Assembly: GCA_030267565.1 (NCBI GenBank) | Contig: BRXU01000053.1 | Span: 62,001 to 126,000 of the forward strand | Reading direction: 5' to 3' | Length of the DNA: 64,000 nucleotides | Origin: Pleodorina starrii | Lineage: Eukaryota > Chlorophyta > Chlorophyceae > Chlamydomonadales > Volvocaceae | Shown: piece after piece, positions 27,501 through 38,716 of the stretch | Layout of the letters: the number at the start of each line of letters is the position of its first letter | Numbering within the stretch: the first letter of the stretch is position 1 | Program-made: the position numbers and the translations under genes | Notes under the pieces: model-generated | What the model was told of the DNA's origin: nothing | The model's database searches: none | What the model saw: only the letters and a program-made list of their open reading frames with translations

Positions 27501-30500
27501 GCGGTTGGTAGGGCATGCGCCCGGCGCCCAGGCCTCGCGCTCACGCTGCTAATTGCATCAGCTCCTGCATTTGGTAGGGCAGGCGCCCGGCACCCAGGCC
27601 TCGCGCTCACGCTGCTAGTTGCATTGGCCCCTGCAGGTTGGCAGGGCAGGCGCCGGCCGCCCAGGCCTCGCGCTCACTCTGCTAATTGCATTGGCCCCTG
27701 CGGGTGGTTCGGCATGTGCCCGGCACCCAGGACTCGCGCTCACGCTGCTAGTTGCATTGGCCCCTGCAGGTTGGCAGGGCAGGCGCCCGCCGCCCAGGCC
27801 TCGCGCTCACTCTGCTAATTGCATTGGCCCCTGCGGGTGGATCGGCATGTGCCCGGCACCCAGGACTCGCGCTCACGCTGCTAGTTGCATTGGCCCCTGC
27901 AGGTTGGCAGGGCATGCGCCCGGCGCCCAGGCCTCGCGCTCACTCTGCTAATTGCGTTGGCCCTGCATTTGGTAGGGCAGGCGCCCGGCACCCAGGCCTC
28001 GCGCTCACTCTGCTAATTGCATTGGCCCCTGCGGGTGGTTCGGCATGTGCCCGGCCCCCAGGCCTCGCGCTCACGCTGCTAGTTGCATTGGCCCCTGCAG
28101 GTTGGCAGGGCAGGCGCCGGCCGCCCAGGCCTCGCGCTCACTCTGCTAATTGCATTGGCCCCTGCAGGTTGGCAGGGCATGCGCCCGGCGCCCAGGCCTC
28201 GCGCTCACTCTGCTAATTGCGTTGGCCCTGCATTTGGTAGGGCAGGCGCCCGGCACCCAGGCCTCGCGCTCACTCTGCTAATTGCATTGGCCCCTGCGGG
28301 TGGTTCGGCATGCGCCCGGCGCCCAGGCCTCGCGCTCACTCTGCTAATTGCGTTGGCCCTGCATTTGGTAGGGCAGGCGCCCGGCACCCAGGCCTCGCGC
28401 TCACTCTGCTAATTGCATTGGCCCCTGCGGGTGGTTCGGCATGTGCCCGGCCCCCAGGCCTCGCGCTCACGCTGCTAGTTGCATTGGCCCCTGCAGGTTG
28501 GCAGGGCAGGCGCCGGCCGCCCAGGCCTCGCGCTCACTCTGCTAATTGCATTGGCCCCTGCGGGTGGTTCGGCATGTGCCCGGCACCCAGGACTCGCGCT
28601 CACGCTGCTAGTTGCATTGGCCCCTGCAGGTTGGCAGGGCATGCGCCCGGCGCCCAGGCCTCGCGCTCACGCTGCTAATTGCATTGGCCCCTGCGGGTAC
28701 GCCGGACATGCGCCATGCGCCCAGGCCTCGCGCTCACGCTGCTAATTGCATTGGCCCCTGCGGGTACGCCGGGCATGCGCCCGGCACCCAGGCATCGCGC
28801 TCACGCTGCTAATTGCATTGGTCCCTGCAGGTACGCCGGACATGCGCCCGGCGCCCAGGCCTCGCGCTCACGCTGCTAATTGCATTGGCCCCTGCGGGTA
28901 CGCCGGGCATGCGCCATGCGCCCAGGCCTCGCGCTCACGCTGCTAATTGCATCAGCCCCTGCGGTTGGTAGGGCATGCGCCATGCGCCCAGGCCTCGCGC
29001 TCACGCTGCTAATTGCATTGGCCCCTGCGGGTACGCCGGACATGCGCCCGGCACCCAGGCCTCGCGCTCACGCTGCTAGTTGCATTGGCCCCTGCGGGTA
29101 CGCCGGGTATGCGCCCGGCACCCAGGCCTCGCGCTCACGCTGCTAATTGCATTGGCCCCTGCGGGTACGCCGGACATGCGCCCAGCACCCAGGCCTCGCG
29201 CTCACGCTGCTAGTTGCTTTGGCCCCTGCGGGTACGCCGGACATGCGCCATGCGCCCAGGCCTCGCGCTCACGCTGCTAATTGCATTGGCCCCTGCGGGT
29301 ACGCCGGGCATGCGCCCGGCACCCAGGCATCGCGCTCACGCTGCTAATTGCATTGGTCCCTGCAGGTACGCCGGACATGCGCCCGGCGCCCAGGCCTCGC
29401 GCTCACGCTGCTAATTGCATTGGCCCCTGCGGGTACGCCGGGCATGCGCCATGCGCCCAGGCCTCGCGCTCACGCTGCTAATTGCATCAGCCCCTGCGGT
29501 TGGTAGGGCATTCGCCATGCGCCCAGGCCTCGCGCTCACGCTGCTAATTGCATTGGCCCCTGCGGGTACGCAGGACATCCGCCCGGCACCCAGGCCTCGC
29601 GCTCACGCTGCTAGTTGCATTGGCCCCTGCGGGTACGCCGGGTATGCGCCCGGCACCCAGGCCTCGCGCTCACGCTGCTAATTGCATTGGCCCCTGCGGG
29701 TACGCCGGACATGCGCCCAGCACCCAGGCCTCGCGCTCACGCTGCTAGTTGCTTTGGCCCCTGCGGGTACGCCGGACATGCGCCCGGCGCCCCAGGCCTC
29801 GCGCTCACGCTGCTAATTGCATTGGCCCCTGCGGGTACGCCGGACATGCGCCATGCGCCCAGGCCTCGCGCTCACGCTGCTAATTGCATTGGCCCCTGCG
29901 GGTACGCCGGGCATGCGCCCGGCACCCAGGCATCGCGCTCACGCTGCTAATTGCATTGGTCCCTGCAGGTACGCCGGACATGCGCCCGGCGCCCAGGCCT
30001 CGCGCTCACGCTGCTAATTGCATTGGCCCCTGCGGGTACGCCGGGCATACGCCATGCGCCCAGGCCTCGCGCTCACGCTGCTAATTGCATCAGCCCCTGC
30101 GGTTGGTAGGGCATGCGCCATGCGCCCAGGCCTCGCGCTCACGCTGCTAATTGCATTGGCCCCTGCGGGTACGCCGGACATGCGCCCGGCACCCAGGCCT
30201 CGCGCTCACGCTGCTAGTTGCATTGGCCCCTGCGGGTACGCCGGACATGCGCCCGGCACCCAGGCATCGCGCTCACGCTGCTAATTGCATTGGTCCCTGC
30301 TGGTACGCCGGACATGCGCCCGGCACCCAGGCCTCGCGCTCACGCTGCTAAGTGCATTGGTCCCTGCAGGTACGCCGGACATGCGCCCGGCGCCCAGGCC
30401 TCGCGCTCACGCTGCTAATTGCATCAGCCCCTGCGGTTGGTAGGGCATGCGCCCGGCGCCCAGGCCTCGCGCTCACGCTGCTAATTGCATCAGCCCCTGC

Positions 30501-32130
30501 GGTTGGTAGGGCATTCGCCATGCGCCCAGGCCTCGCGCTCACGCTGCTAATTGCATTGGCCCCTGCGGGTACGCCGGGTATGCGCCCGGCACCCAGGCCT
30601 CGCGCTCACGCTGCTAATTGCATTGGCCCCTGCGGGTACGCCGGACATGCGCCCAGCACCCAGGCCTCGCGCTCACGCTGCTAGTTGCTTTGGCCCCTGC
30701 GGGTACGCCGGACATGCGCCCGGCGCCCCAGGCCTCGCGCTCACGCTGCTAATTGCATTGGCCCCTGCGGGTACGCCGGACATGCGCCATGCGCCCAGGC
30801 CTCGCGCTCACGCTGCTAATTGCATTGGCCCCTGCGGGTACGCCGGGCATGCGCCCGGCACCCAGGCATCGCGCTCACGCTGCTAATTGCATTGGTCCCT
30901 GCAGGTACGCCGGACATGCGCCCGGCGCCCAGGCCTCGCGCTCACGCTGCTAATTGCATTGGCCCCTGCGGGTACGCCGGGCATACGCCATGCGCCCAGG
31001 CCTCGCGCTCACGCTGCTAATTGCATCAGCCCCTGCGGTTGGTAGGGCATGCGCCATGCGCCCAGGCCTCGCGCTCACGCTGCTAATTGCATTGGCCCCT
31101 GCGGGTACGCCGGACATGCGCCCGGCACCCAGGCCTCGCGCTCACGCTGCTAGTTGCATTGGCCCCTGCGGGTACGCCGGACATGCGCCCGGCACCCAGG
31201 CATCGCGCTCACGCTGCTAATTGCATTGGTCCCTGCTGGTACGCCGGACATGCGCCCGGCACCCAGGCCTCGCGCTCACGCTGCTAATTGCATTGGTCCC
31301 TGCAGGTACGCCGGACATGCGCCCGGCGCCCAGGCCTCGCGCTCACGCTGCTAATTGCATCAGCCCCTGCGGTTGGTAGGGCATGCGCCCGGCGCCCAGG
31401 CCTCGCGCTCACGCTGCTAATTGCATCAGCCCCTGCGGTTGGTAGGGCATGCGCCATGCGCCCAGGCCTCGCGCTCACGCTGCTAATTGCATCAGCTCCT
31501 GCATTTGGTAGGGCAGGCGCCCGGCACCCAGGCCTCGCGCTCACGCTGCTAGTTGCATTGGCCCCTGCAGGTTGGCAGGGCAGGCGCCGGCCGCCCAGGC
31601 CTCGCGCTCACTCTGCTAATTGCATTGGCCCCTGCGGGTGGTTCGGCATGTGCCCGGCACCCAGGACTCGCGCTCACGCTGCTAGTTGCATTGGCCCCTG
31701 CAGGTTGGCAGGGCAGGCGCCCGCCGCCCAGGCCTCGCGCTCACTCTGCTAATTGCATTGGCCCCTGCGGGTGGATCGGCATGTGCCCGGCACCCAGGAC
31801 TCGCGCTCACGCTGCTAGTTGCATTGGCCCCTGCAGGTTGGCAGGGCAGGCGCCCGGCGCCCAGGCCTCGCGCTCACTCTGCTAATTGCATTGGCCCCTG
31901 CGGGTGGTTCGGCATGTGCCCGGCACCCAGGACTCGCGCTCACGCTGCTAGTTGCATTGGCCCCTGCAGGTTGGCAGGGCATGCGCCCGGCGCCCAGGCC
32001 TCGCGCTCACTCTGCTAATTGCGTTGGCCCTGCGGTTGGTAGGGCAGGCGCCCGGCACCCAGGCCTCGCGCTCACGCTGCTAATTGCATTGGCCCCTGCA
32101 GGTTGGCAGGGCATGCGCCCGGCACCCGGG
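9520..32130. repeat. Large tandem satellite array, 65-67 bp unit, roughly 335 copies
   Basis: From about 9.69 kb units repeat head to tail every 67 bp (for example at 9891, 9958, 10025 and 10092). Each has the core ATTGCATTGGCCCCTGCGGG, then GGCATGCGCCCGGC or a variant, CCCAGGCCTCGCGCTCAC, and closing GCTGCTA. Shorter classes of 66 bp (CATCAGCCCCTGCGGTTGG) and 65 bp (GCGTTGGCCCTGCATTTGG) are interspersed. Units at 9520-9690 are more diverged. Blocks of many units recur at spacings of 1,530, 3,332 and 5,399 bp. The many small open frames are artefacts: 67 is not a multiple of three and the CTGCTAATTG junction supplies a stop once per three units. No gene is seen inside. Function is unknown; centromeric, subtelomeric or neutral satellite are all possible. 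Confidence 0.97.
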
Positions 32131-33330
32131 CTGCTGCTGAGTTACATACAGCTCTGTGTGTAGGCCGCGATTACGCTCGGCTTCCAGGACTCAAGCTCTC
32201 GCTGTTGCAAGGTTCACGGACCGCAGGAATCTCGTGGCCGCGCTCGGCTACAAGGCTACACGCCCGGGGGCTGCGGGGCTGGATAGGCCCTTCGGCAATG
32301 GCAACGCCCGGCACCTCTCTCAAGGCTGCTCAGTTACATAGGCCCCTGCGGGTAGGCCGCGGCGGCACCCAGGCTTCCCGCTCACGCTGCTGCCAAATCA
32401 CGTATAACACTGCGGTTGGCCGCGGCTGCGCCGGGCACCCAGGCTCACGCTTGCGCTGCCGCAAAGTGGCCTACGGCCGGGCAGGTATGCGGCAGCTGCG
32501 CTCGGCTACCAGGCCTCACGCCATCGTGCTGCCGAGCTGCATACGCCCATACGGGTACGCCGGGGCTGCGCCCGGCATCTAGGCGAACGCTCGGGCTGCT
32601 GCTGATTTGCATAGGCCCCTGCGGGTATTTCGTGGTGGTCCTCAGCCCACGCGCACACGGCTGTTAAGTTGTATAGGCCCGGCGGGTATCCCGTCTCCCC
32701 GTGGCTGCACCAGGCACCCAGGCCTCGCAATCTCGAGCTGGTGTAAGGTTGCATAGGCCCTGCGAGTATGCCGGGGGCTGCGCTCGGGCGCCAGAGCCCA
32801 CGCTGTCGCACGGCAACGCTACACAAGGCCAGGCGCCGGGCCCAGCCCTGACTCTGCCCGGCCCGGCGTCGGGGCGTCTCAGCTCACCTCTGCTTCCGAT
32901 TTGCATAGGCCCTGCGGGTATGTCAGGGCTGCGCTCGGCTCCAAGACCCACGCGCGAGCTGCTGCTAAGTTGCTTACGGCCCTGACCGCGCTCAGCTCCC
33001 GTGCCCTCGTGCTGCTAAGTTACAAAGGCCCCTTCGGGTATGCCACAGTCGAACTCGGCTCCCCGGCCCGCGCTCGCGCGTCTGCTAGGTTACATACGGC
33101 CTGTGGGTACGTCGCAGCTGCGCTCGGCTACCAGGCCTCACGCCATCGTGCTGCCGAGCTGCGTAAGCCCCTTGCACAGGCTGTGGCCGGCACTGAGGCC
33201 TCACGCTCACACGGCTACTAAGTTGCATAAGCCCTGCGGTTGTGCCAGGACTGCGCCCGATTCCCAGGCCCGCGCGCGCTGCCAAGTTGATTAGGCCCCT
33301 GCGGGTACCCCGTGGTTGCGGCAGCACCTA
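32131..33330. repeat. Degenerate satellite-related zone at the right edge of the array
   Basis: After the last regular unit, recognisable pieces persist at irregular spacing: CATAGGCCCCTGCGGGTA-like words near 32338, 32610 and 33290, CCAGGCCTC-like words, and AAGTTGCATA-like joints. Individual units are too diverged to align by eye over their whole length. A 49-bp block occurs twice exactly, at 32492-32540 and 33114-33162. No gene is seen. Confidence 0.75.
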
Positions 33331-33339
33331 AAGCGGCTG

Positions 33340-34060
33340 CTCAGTACCAGTACGGGCAGTAGTGCGGCTGCTTGTGGTGCTAGGCCTCACGCTGAGCCTG
33401 TCCCAATGCCAACAGCAGCCCAAGCGGGTGGTGCGCTTCCCAGACACGATGGTGGACGCTGCCGCGCAAGCGTTCAGGGTCCCAGAGGACAAGCTGGCGG
33501 CCTTTGGGGAGCTGCTGCAGCGTATAAACGGCCAGGCTCGGACGGCGCGGCAAATGGCTCAGGTGGCAGACGAGATAGTGGCCAGGGCGCTGGCCGTGAC
33601 CACGGCGTCGCTTTTGCACGGCTGGTGTTGCATGTGGCGAGGGGCATCGACCGGGACGCTACGGTGGGGGAGCCGGCGGAAGTCTTACCAGGCAAGGCAG
33701 TTCGTAGAGATCTTGCAGCGGCGCAACGGTCGCGCAACGTGGCGCAAAGGTGCCGCCCTGCGCCTGGCAACCGACGTGGAGGGAGGTGCCTCGGACAGGG
33801 CCTATGCAGCCTAGCTGACGGGCCGGGAGCTGGGCGTGGCGAGCAGCATGCTGGTCCCCTTCAATAGCGCGGAGGTGAGTGGCGTTCAGGGCCACCGCAT
33901 CAGCAGCACGGTACGGGTGCTGAGGACGCGGCGGTGCACCCTGAGGTGGCTGCGGGCGCAAGCGCAGAGCCCCTGCTGGGCCGGGCGATTCAGTACCAGC
34001 GCGCGGAAGCGCCAGCCCAAGGCCCCGCGCTATCAGGTGCAAGCCGTGTATGTGCTGTGA
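33340..34060 (+). mobile_element. DIRS-like retrotransposon relic: end of reverse transcriptase plus RNase H
   Basis: One frame, interrupted by a single TAG at 33812-33814, reads from about 33362 to the stop at 34060. It begins with the end of an RT palm/thumb (VLGLTLSLSQCQQQPKRVV, then FRVPEDKLAAF). It continues through TARQMAQVADEIVARALAV and NGRATW into an RNase H-like part (ASDRAYAA, stop, LTGRELGV, then ISSTVRVLRTRRCTLRWL). This order matches DIRS-type elements, where RNase H follows RT. The RT catalytic part, the tyrosine recombinase and any terminal repeats are not seen. The fragment directly adjoins the decayed satellite. The family call rests on motif memory; a Ty3-type origin is less likely. 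Confidence 0.75.
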
Positions 34061-35641
34061 TAAGGAGCGGAAGGAGGCTGGTCACAGGCGGGGAAAGCGC
34101 ATAAGCCCTATAGAGAACCAGACGGAGGCGTGGGATGCGCATAAGCTCGGCTGGTGCAGGGGGTTCAAGGTAGCGTTTGGGGCAGACAGGGGGTTTCATG
34201 TGTGTGGAGGTTGAGGGCCGCTGCGCGGTGTGTATGGCCGGTTGTGGTAGAGGAGAATATAGGGTGCAAGCGAGGTCGGGTCGTGACGCTAATGGCATTC
34301 CCCACACAAAGTTAGCGGCGAGTACGGATGCGAGTGGTTACGCTTAAACAATGTCATTTCCTTGATTCCTCTTTCCACAGAACAAAATGGTCTGACTGTT
34401 GCCGACCGGCTATTAGGCTATAAGAATTTCACCGGTCCCGTGCTGCCGTGTACTTTGTTCATACCTGTTCACATCACGAACTTGTATTTGCCCAGCTCAT
34501 CCTTACATGAATTCCAGGCACAATGCCAAATATTGCATTTAGTTACAGATTTTGTGAGAGAAACAGCTGTTGTAATTTCATGTGTGCCAGGTTAACTTCC
34601 TAGAGGGGTGACCCGAGGGTCTGCTTCCCTCCAAACGGGAAGGCAACTCAATTTAAAAATATGTCATCTAATAAGAACTTCCATGAAACGCATATCATCG
34701 GACGGCCAAACAGCAGACGAAAAGATGACAAGCGCCAGTACCGTACGGCATGCTACGTTCAATAAGGCATTTGCCCGTGAATGGGAGAATGGCTGGCAGA
34801 CAGCCAATGCTTAATGTTTCATGCCTATGGCATGACACGAGCATCCGTGGACTACCCTCCCCCACACACATACGTGGAAACACCCCCACCACCACCACCA
34901 CCACCACCCACACACCCACACATTCACACTTTTTTGTTGTTCCTGCATTTACGGAGCTGGTCAAAATTGAGCTTCTATGCTCGAAGGTGGATCTCGTCGC
35001 CGTCGCGTTTACTAATTTACACGCGCAGCACAGCATTGTGGCGTGAGTAAGCATGCTCTGGCCAAAAGGGCAGCCAACCCGCAGCGGATCAGCCAGCGAC
35101 AGCGAAACCGTTAACTCAGCCGCACTGCCGCATCTGTCTCTTGCTCCTGTAGCGATGGGTGAGTGGGTTGGACATCTGCCGGAGCTATGCCGCCATGCTC
35201 CCCTCACCCAAGAAACCTCCCTCCTTTGCTTTCGCTCTGTGGCCCCCGGGAACGGGAACAGATAACACACACGCACACACCCTCGCGTCCCGACTTCTGT
35301 CCTGCTCTCCTTCGGACAAGAGCGGCCCCAGGGTGTTTCCCCGGCCCCCGGATGACCACGCACGCCTTTCGCCAAACCGCCAAGCACATGCGGCCTGCTG
35401 AAGCGGGAATCCTCTGCCCCCCTCCCCGTCCCGGGCCCGTTCGCTAACGCCGTCTCCTTCTCCGCTGCGAAATCCTCTGCCCCCCTCCCCTTCCCCGTCC
35501 CCTTCCCCGTCGTCGTCCTCCTGGTCCATCCCCTTGTCGTGTTGCGGTGTGCGGTATGTATGTTACTGCGTGGGGGGCTTTCTGGGCCCATTCTGAGGGG
35601 CACCGCCCTCCTTGGCGTGTCGCGATGTGCGGTGCCGGTCG
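34061..35641. other. Intergenic region between DIRS relic and the TAF11 3' end
   Basis: No family was recognised. Around 34.36-34.75 kb the sequence is relatively AT-rich. A CCA-rich simple repeat lies near 34885-34912, and pyrimidine-rich tracts lie at 35.40-35.54 kb. A long minus-strand open frame (34695-36164) is low-complexity and overlaps real TAF11 exons in another frame. TTACA words at 35018-35022 and 34543-34547 read TGTAA on the minus strand, the usual volvocine polyadenylation signal, and could serve TAF11. Confidence 0.45.
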
Positions 35642-38445
35642 TCATCGAAACATGCGGCGGGTGCTGTTTCGGTGCGGCAGCTTGCCCTGCGCTCCCAGCT
35701 GCTGGTAGGCCCGGTGGATGTGGCGGGGCAGCAGGGGGCCCTGGTGGCCCTCCAGGGAGGCGCACACGCGGGCTGACGGGCGGGGGGGAGAGGAGGAGGG
35801 GCGACGGGGTTGGGCAGGGCGGGGGGGGGGATAAGGAAAGGGAAGTGAGTGGAGGGGAGTGAGTGGAGGGGCGGGGGCTCAGCGGGGCGGGGTGGAGAGG
35901 CGGAGGGAGGGCGGAGAGGGAGGGGGAGAGAGAGGTGTAGGTTGCAGGCATACGAGGCGAGAGACGGGCTGACCGTGGGGTAAAGGAAGGGGCGCAGCAG
36001 GAGTGAAATGAGTGGAGTGCTCCAGTCCAAGCCAAAACAGTGGACCGATGAACCGATGAAGGAAAGCCAGCAACGGCTGTGGGCCTCACCGTTCGTGCCT
36101 CCCTTCCTCCCCCGCCCCCTCTCCCGCCCCTGCCCCCTGGGGCCTGCTCGCTACCGCCGTCCAAGTCCCTTCGCTGCGGTATCTTCCTTCCCTCCTCGCC
36201 CCCTCCTTCCGCCCCCTGCTCGCCCCCTCCCTCCTCGCCCCCAGCCCCCTCACCCAGCCCTCACCCAGCCCTCCTCCCTCCCTCCCTCCTCGCCCCCTCA
36301 CCCAGCTCCACGAGCTCCCCCACAAAGAGCTTGCTGATGCCGCACATGGCGATCACCGCCTTCTCATTGGGGACCACGTTGTGGAGAATGGCCTGCATCA
36401 GCTGCGGAGAGACAGGAGGAGGGGGAGGGGAGGGGTTACCGAGGGATAGGTCGGTGCATGTGGACGTTGAGTACGTGTGTTGGCGGGTGGGAGAGAGGGG
36501 GTGAGAGTAAGATACCGTACAGTCCAGGCAATTTACACAAGGACAAGGGGGGGTAAAGGTGTTGTCCCACGGTCTGGTGTCGCTCCCGCTTATCTCACAC
36601 CGAAAAAGGGGTGTGGCTGCGAAAAACCACGGCACGAGTAAGTGAGGGAAGAGAGGACCGCGGAGGAAGGAAAACGGTTCGAAAAGGGACGAGGGCCGAA
36701 AAGGGAAGGACGGGAAAGGGCGGGAAACATCCGTGGTAAAGGGAGCGGGGCGAGGTCCGTAAGGCCCGGGACACCGGGACACCGGGACGCCCTACCGCAC
36801 AGCCCCGGCCCCCCAGCCGACCCACCACCACCACCACCCCCCGCTTCCTATCCCCTCCCCCTCCCCCTCCCCCTCGTCCGCCCTTCACACCCGCTTCCAA
36901 CCCGACAGGCCTCCCCTACCGCTCCACCCTGGCCGTCTCTCAGCCGACCCAACCGCCCCTCCCCCAGCCGCCAGCCCACTAGGGCCCCAACCCCGGACAA
37001 GGCCAGGCGCTGTCGCCACTTCTTTGTCCGCGCCCCATATCCGAAACCAACCCAAATGCCAACCCAAATGCCAACCCAGACCGGACCGAACCCGCGCACA
37101 CCGCACCTTCTTCATCTTGGGTTTGGGCAGCGAGGAGCGCATAAACACCTCGTACCTGTTCTTCTGCTCCTCCGTGAGCGAGTCAAACACCCTGCAGGGG
37201 GAGTTGAACAACATGTGACAAGAGCACATGTACGACATATGACACACACACATGTACGACATATGACACAGCATGCATCGACATGCAGAAAAGAGCAGTC
37301 CGGGCGGGTCACAGCGAAGGGGCGATGGCGCAGGGCGGCCAAGGCCACACACGGGGTGGGGGTGGTGGCGGTACCCTCACCCCGGACCGTCCCAGTACGC
37401 GGAACGGGACGGGGCGGGGTGGAGGTGGGGGTGGGGCTAGCATGGTCATCAGAATGCGCAGCCCCGCACCAGGTCGCGCTGGTAGAGACAGGTCGAAGCG
37501 CACGGACAGGCCAAAGCCCGTGACCGGGAGGTGGGAGGGAGGTGCGCGGGGGCTGCGCGCATGTGGGTCGATCGGTCGGCCGGGTGGCTGCTGCTGCTGC
37601 TGCTGCTGCCAGAGCAGCCTCTGGAACAGTCCCTGGAGCCCGCATCCGCCGCCAGCATGCAGCGTCCGTCAGGCCCGGTTCGCAGCTGCAGAGCCGCCGG
37701 CGCTTCGAGCCCTGCTGCCAAGATTTCGTCCAAGAGAGAGGGGTCGGCCGACTGCCCCTCTCCCCCTCCCATACACACACACATATACTGGGACTGTCTT
37801 ACTCTACTAACTCTACTCCCCCCTTCCTCTCCTTTCCCAAGACACACAGTGCTTCTGCGGCCGCCCCTGCAGCCGCCAGGTCCTCTCTCGGGTGGCCAAA
37901 CCCCCATCACACGTCCCCACGCACCGCCTTCACCCTCCAACCCAACCCCGCCAGTCCGCTCCGCCCGCGCAGTGGCTCGCTTACTCCTTTTTGTATGCCG
38001 CTGCCGCGTCCGGCGCCGGCGCCGCTTCCGGCTCCGCAGCCGGCCGGCTGGTGGCGCCCTCCCGCAACAGGTGGAAAACCTGGATGCTGCCGTCGCCCTC
38101 CGCCGGGCGGGACGATTCGCCCCTGGCGGGGCCCTCGTGGTCGTCGTAGTCGTCCTCATCTCTGCGATGGGAAGCCGTCGGAAGCGAGGCCAGGTCATGG
38201 ACATGAGCTTTGTTTGGGTGTGAGGGCCTTCCATGAGCAGCAGCGCTTCCTGCCCGCAGCGCCGCCTGCTGTGCGGATTACTGGCAGGAGCTTGTCAGAA
38301 TAGCTTACAGGAAGTCGCCGGCGTTCTGGGCGTCCTGTCCCTCCCCGGCATCTCCGGCTGTCGTGGGCGCGTCATCGGCACCCGCCGCCTCATCTTCGGC
38401 GAAGGCAGCCTCGAAGGCGTCCTCTAGCTGCTCGTCTACGTCCAT
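35642..38445 (-). CDS. TAF11: Transcription initiation factor TFIID subunit 11 (TAF11)
   Basis: Five exons join in phase: 38445-38309, 38161-37985, 37191-37107, 36401-36302 and 35772-35642, giving 209 residues from ATG to TGA. The N-terminal half is acidic and variable (MDVDEQLEDAFEAAF). From about residue 105 the TAF11 histone-fold domain begins: LTEEQKNRYEVFMRSSLPK, then LMQAILHNVVPNEKAVIAMC, GISKLFVGELVELARVCASL and GPLLPRHIHRAYQQLGAQGK. These match the helices and the GPL-P-H-RAYRRL tail of TAF11. The protein pairs with TAF13 in TFIID and acts in RNA polymerase II promoter recognition in the nucleus. All internal introns have GT-AG ends (GTAAGC donors after exons 1 and 2). The gene is compact at its 3' end, and an L1 fragment lies upstream of its start. 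TAF7 is encoded about 9 kb away on the same strand. Confidence 0.93.
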
Positions 38446-38587
38446 AAATCAGGCTGAACGAGACCTACAGCTTAATTCGCGGTTAGACCTACGGTCCGGT
38501 CTATGCCGTCTATCCCTATTATCTCATTGGCATAAAATTGTTTGATGTGCACATTTATTATGCAATAAAAGTTAAGTCTTGAAGCGT

Positions 38588-38596
38588 GTTTATAAA
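38588..38596 (-). promoter_or_regulatory. Possible TATA-like element upstream of TAF11
   Basis: A TTTATAAA word lies about 145 bp upstream of the TAF11 start codon in an AT-richer patch between the gene and the L1 fragment. The spacing would imply a 5' untranslated region of about 115 nt. Position is the only support. Confidence 0.25.
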
Positions 38597-38716
38597 GTCC
38601 GCAACGTTCGAGCTCCGTTCCAATACCAAACGGAGTTACTTCAGCAAGCTTGAACAATCTGCACGGTGTGAAAGGCGAGATTACGCGGGGCCTAGGAGAA
38701 TACAGTCACAGTTTAG

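Noticed and set aside
9520..32130. CRISPR array
   Set aside because: Units are contiguous and similar along their full length with no unique spacers, and the locus is eukaryotic with no cas genes.
9581..32163. Hundreds of 60-176 residue open frames with repeated peptides across the satellite
   Set aside because: Period 67 is not a multiple of three and every frame meets TAA or TAG at the unit junction once per three units. Longer frames arise only where 65- or 66-bp units shift phase. There is no start context, intron or codon signal.
34695..36164. 489-residue minus-strand open frame
   Set aside because: It is Pro/Ser/Arg-rich low-complexity sequence in pyrimidine-rich DNA and crosses TAF11 exon 5 in a different frame.
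37449..37780. Possible extra TAF11 exon (LLDEILAAGLEAPAALQL)
   Set aside because: Exons 2 and 3 already join in phase across this region and give the expected KKE-VFDSLTEEQ sequence. Adding it is unnecessary and no matching splice pair was confirmed.
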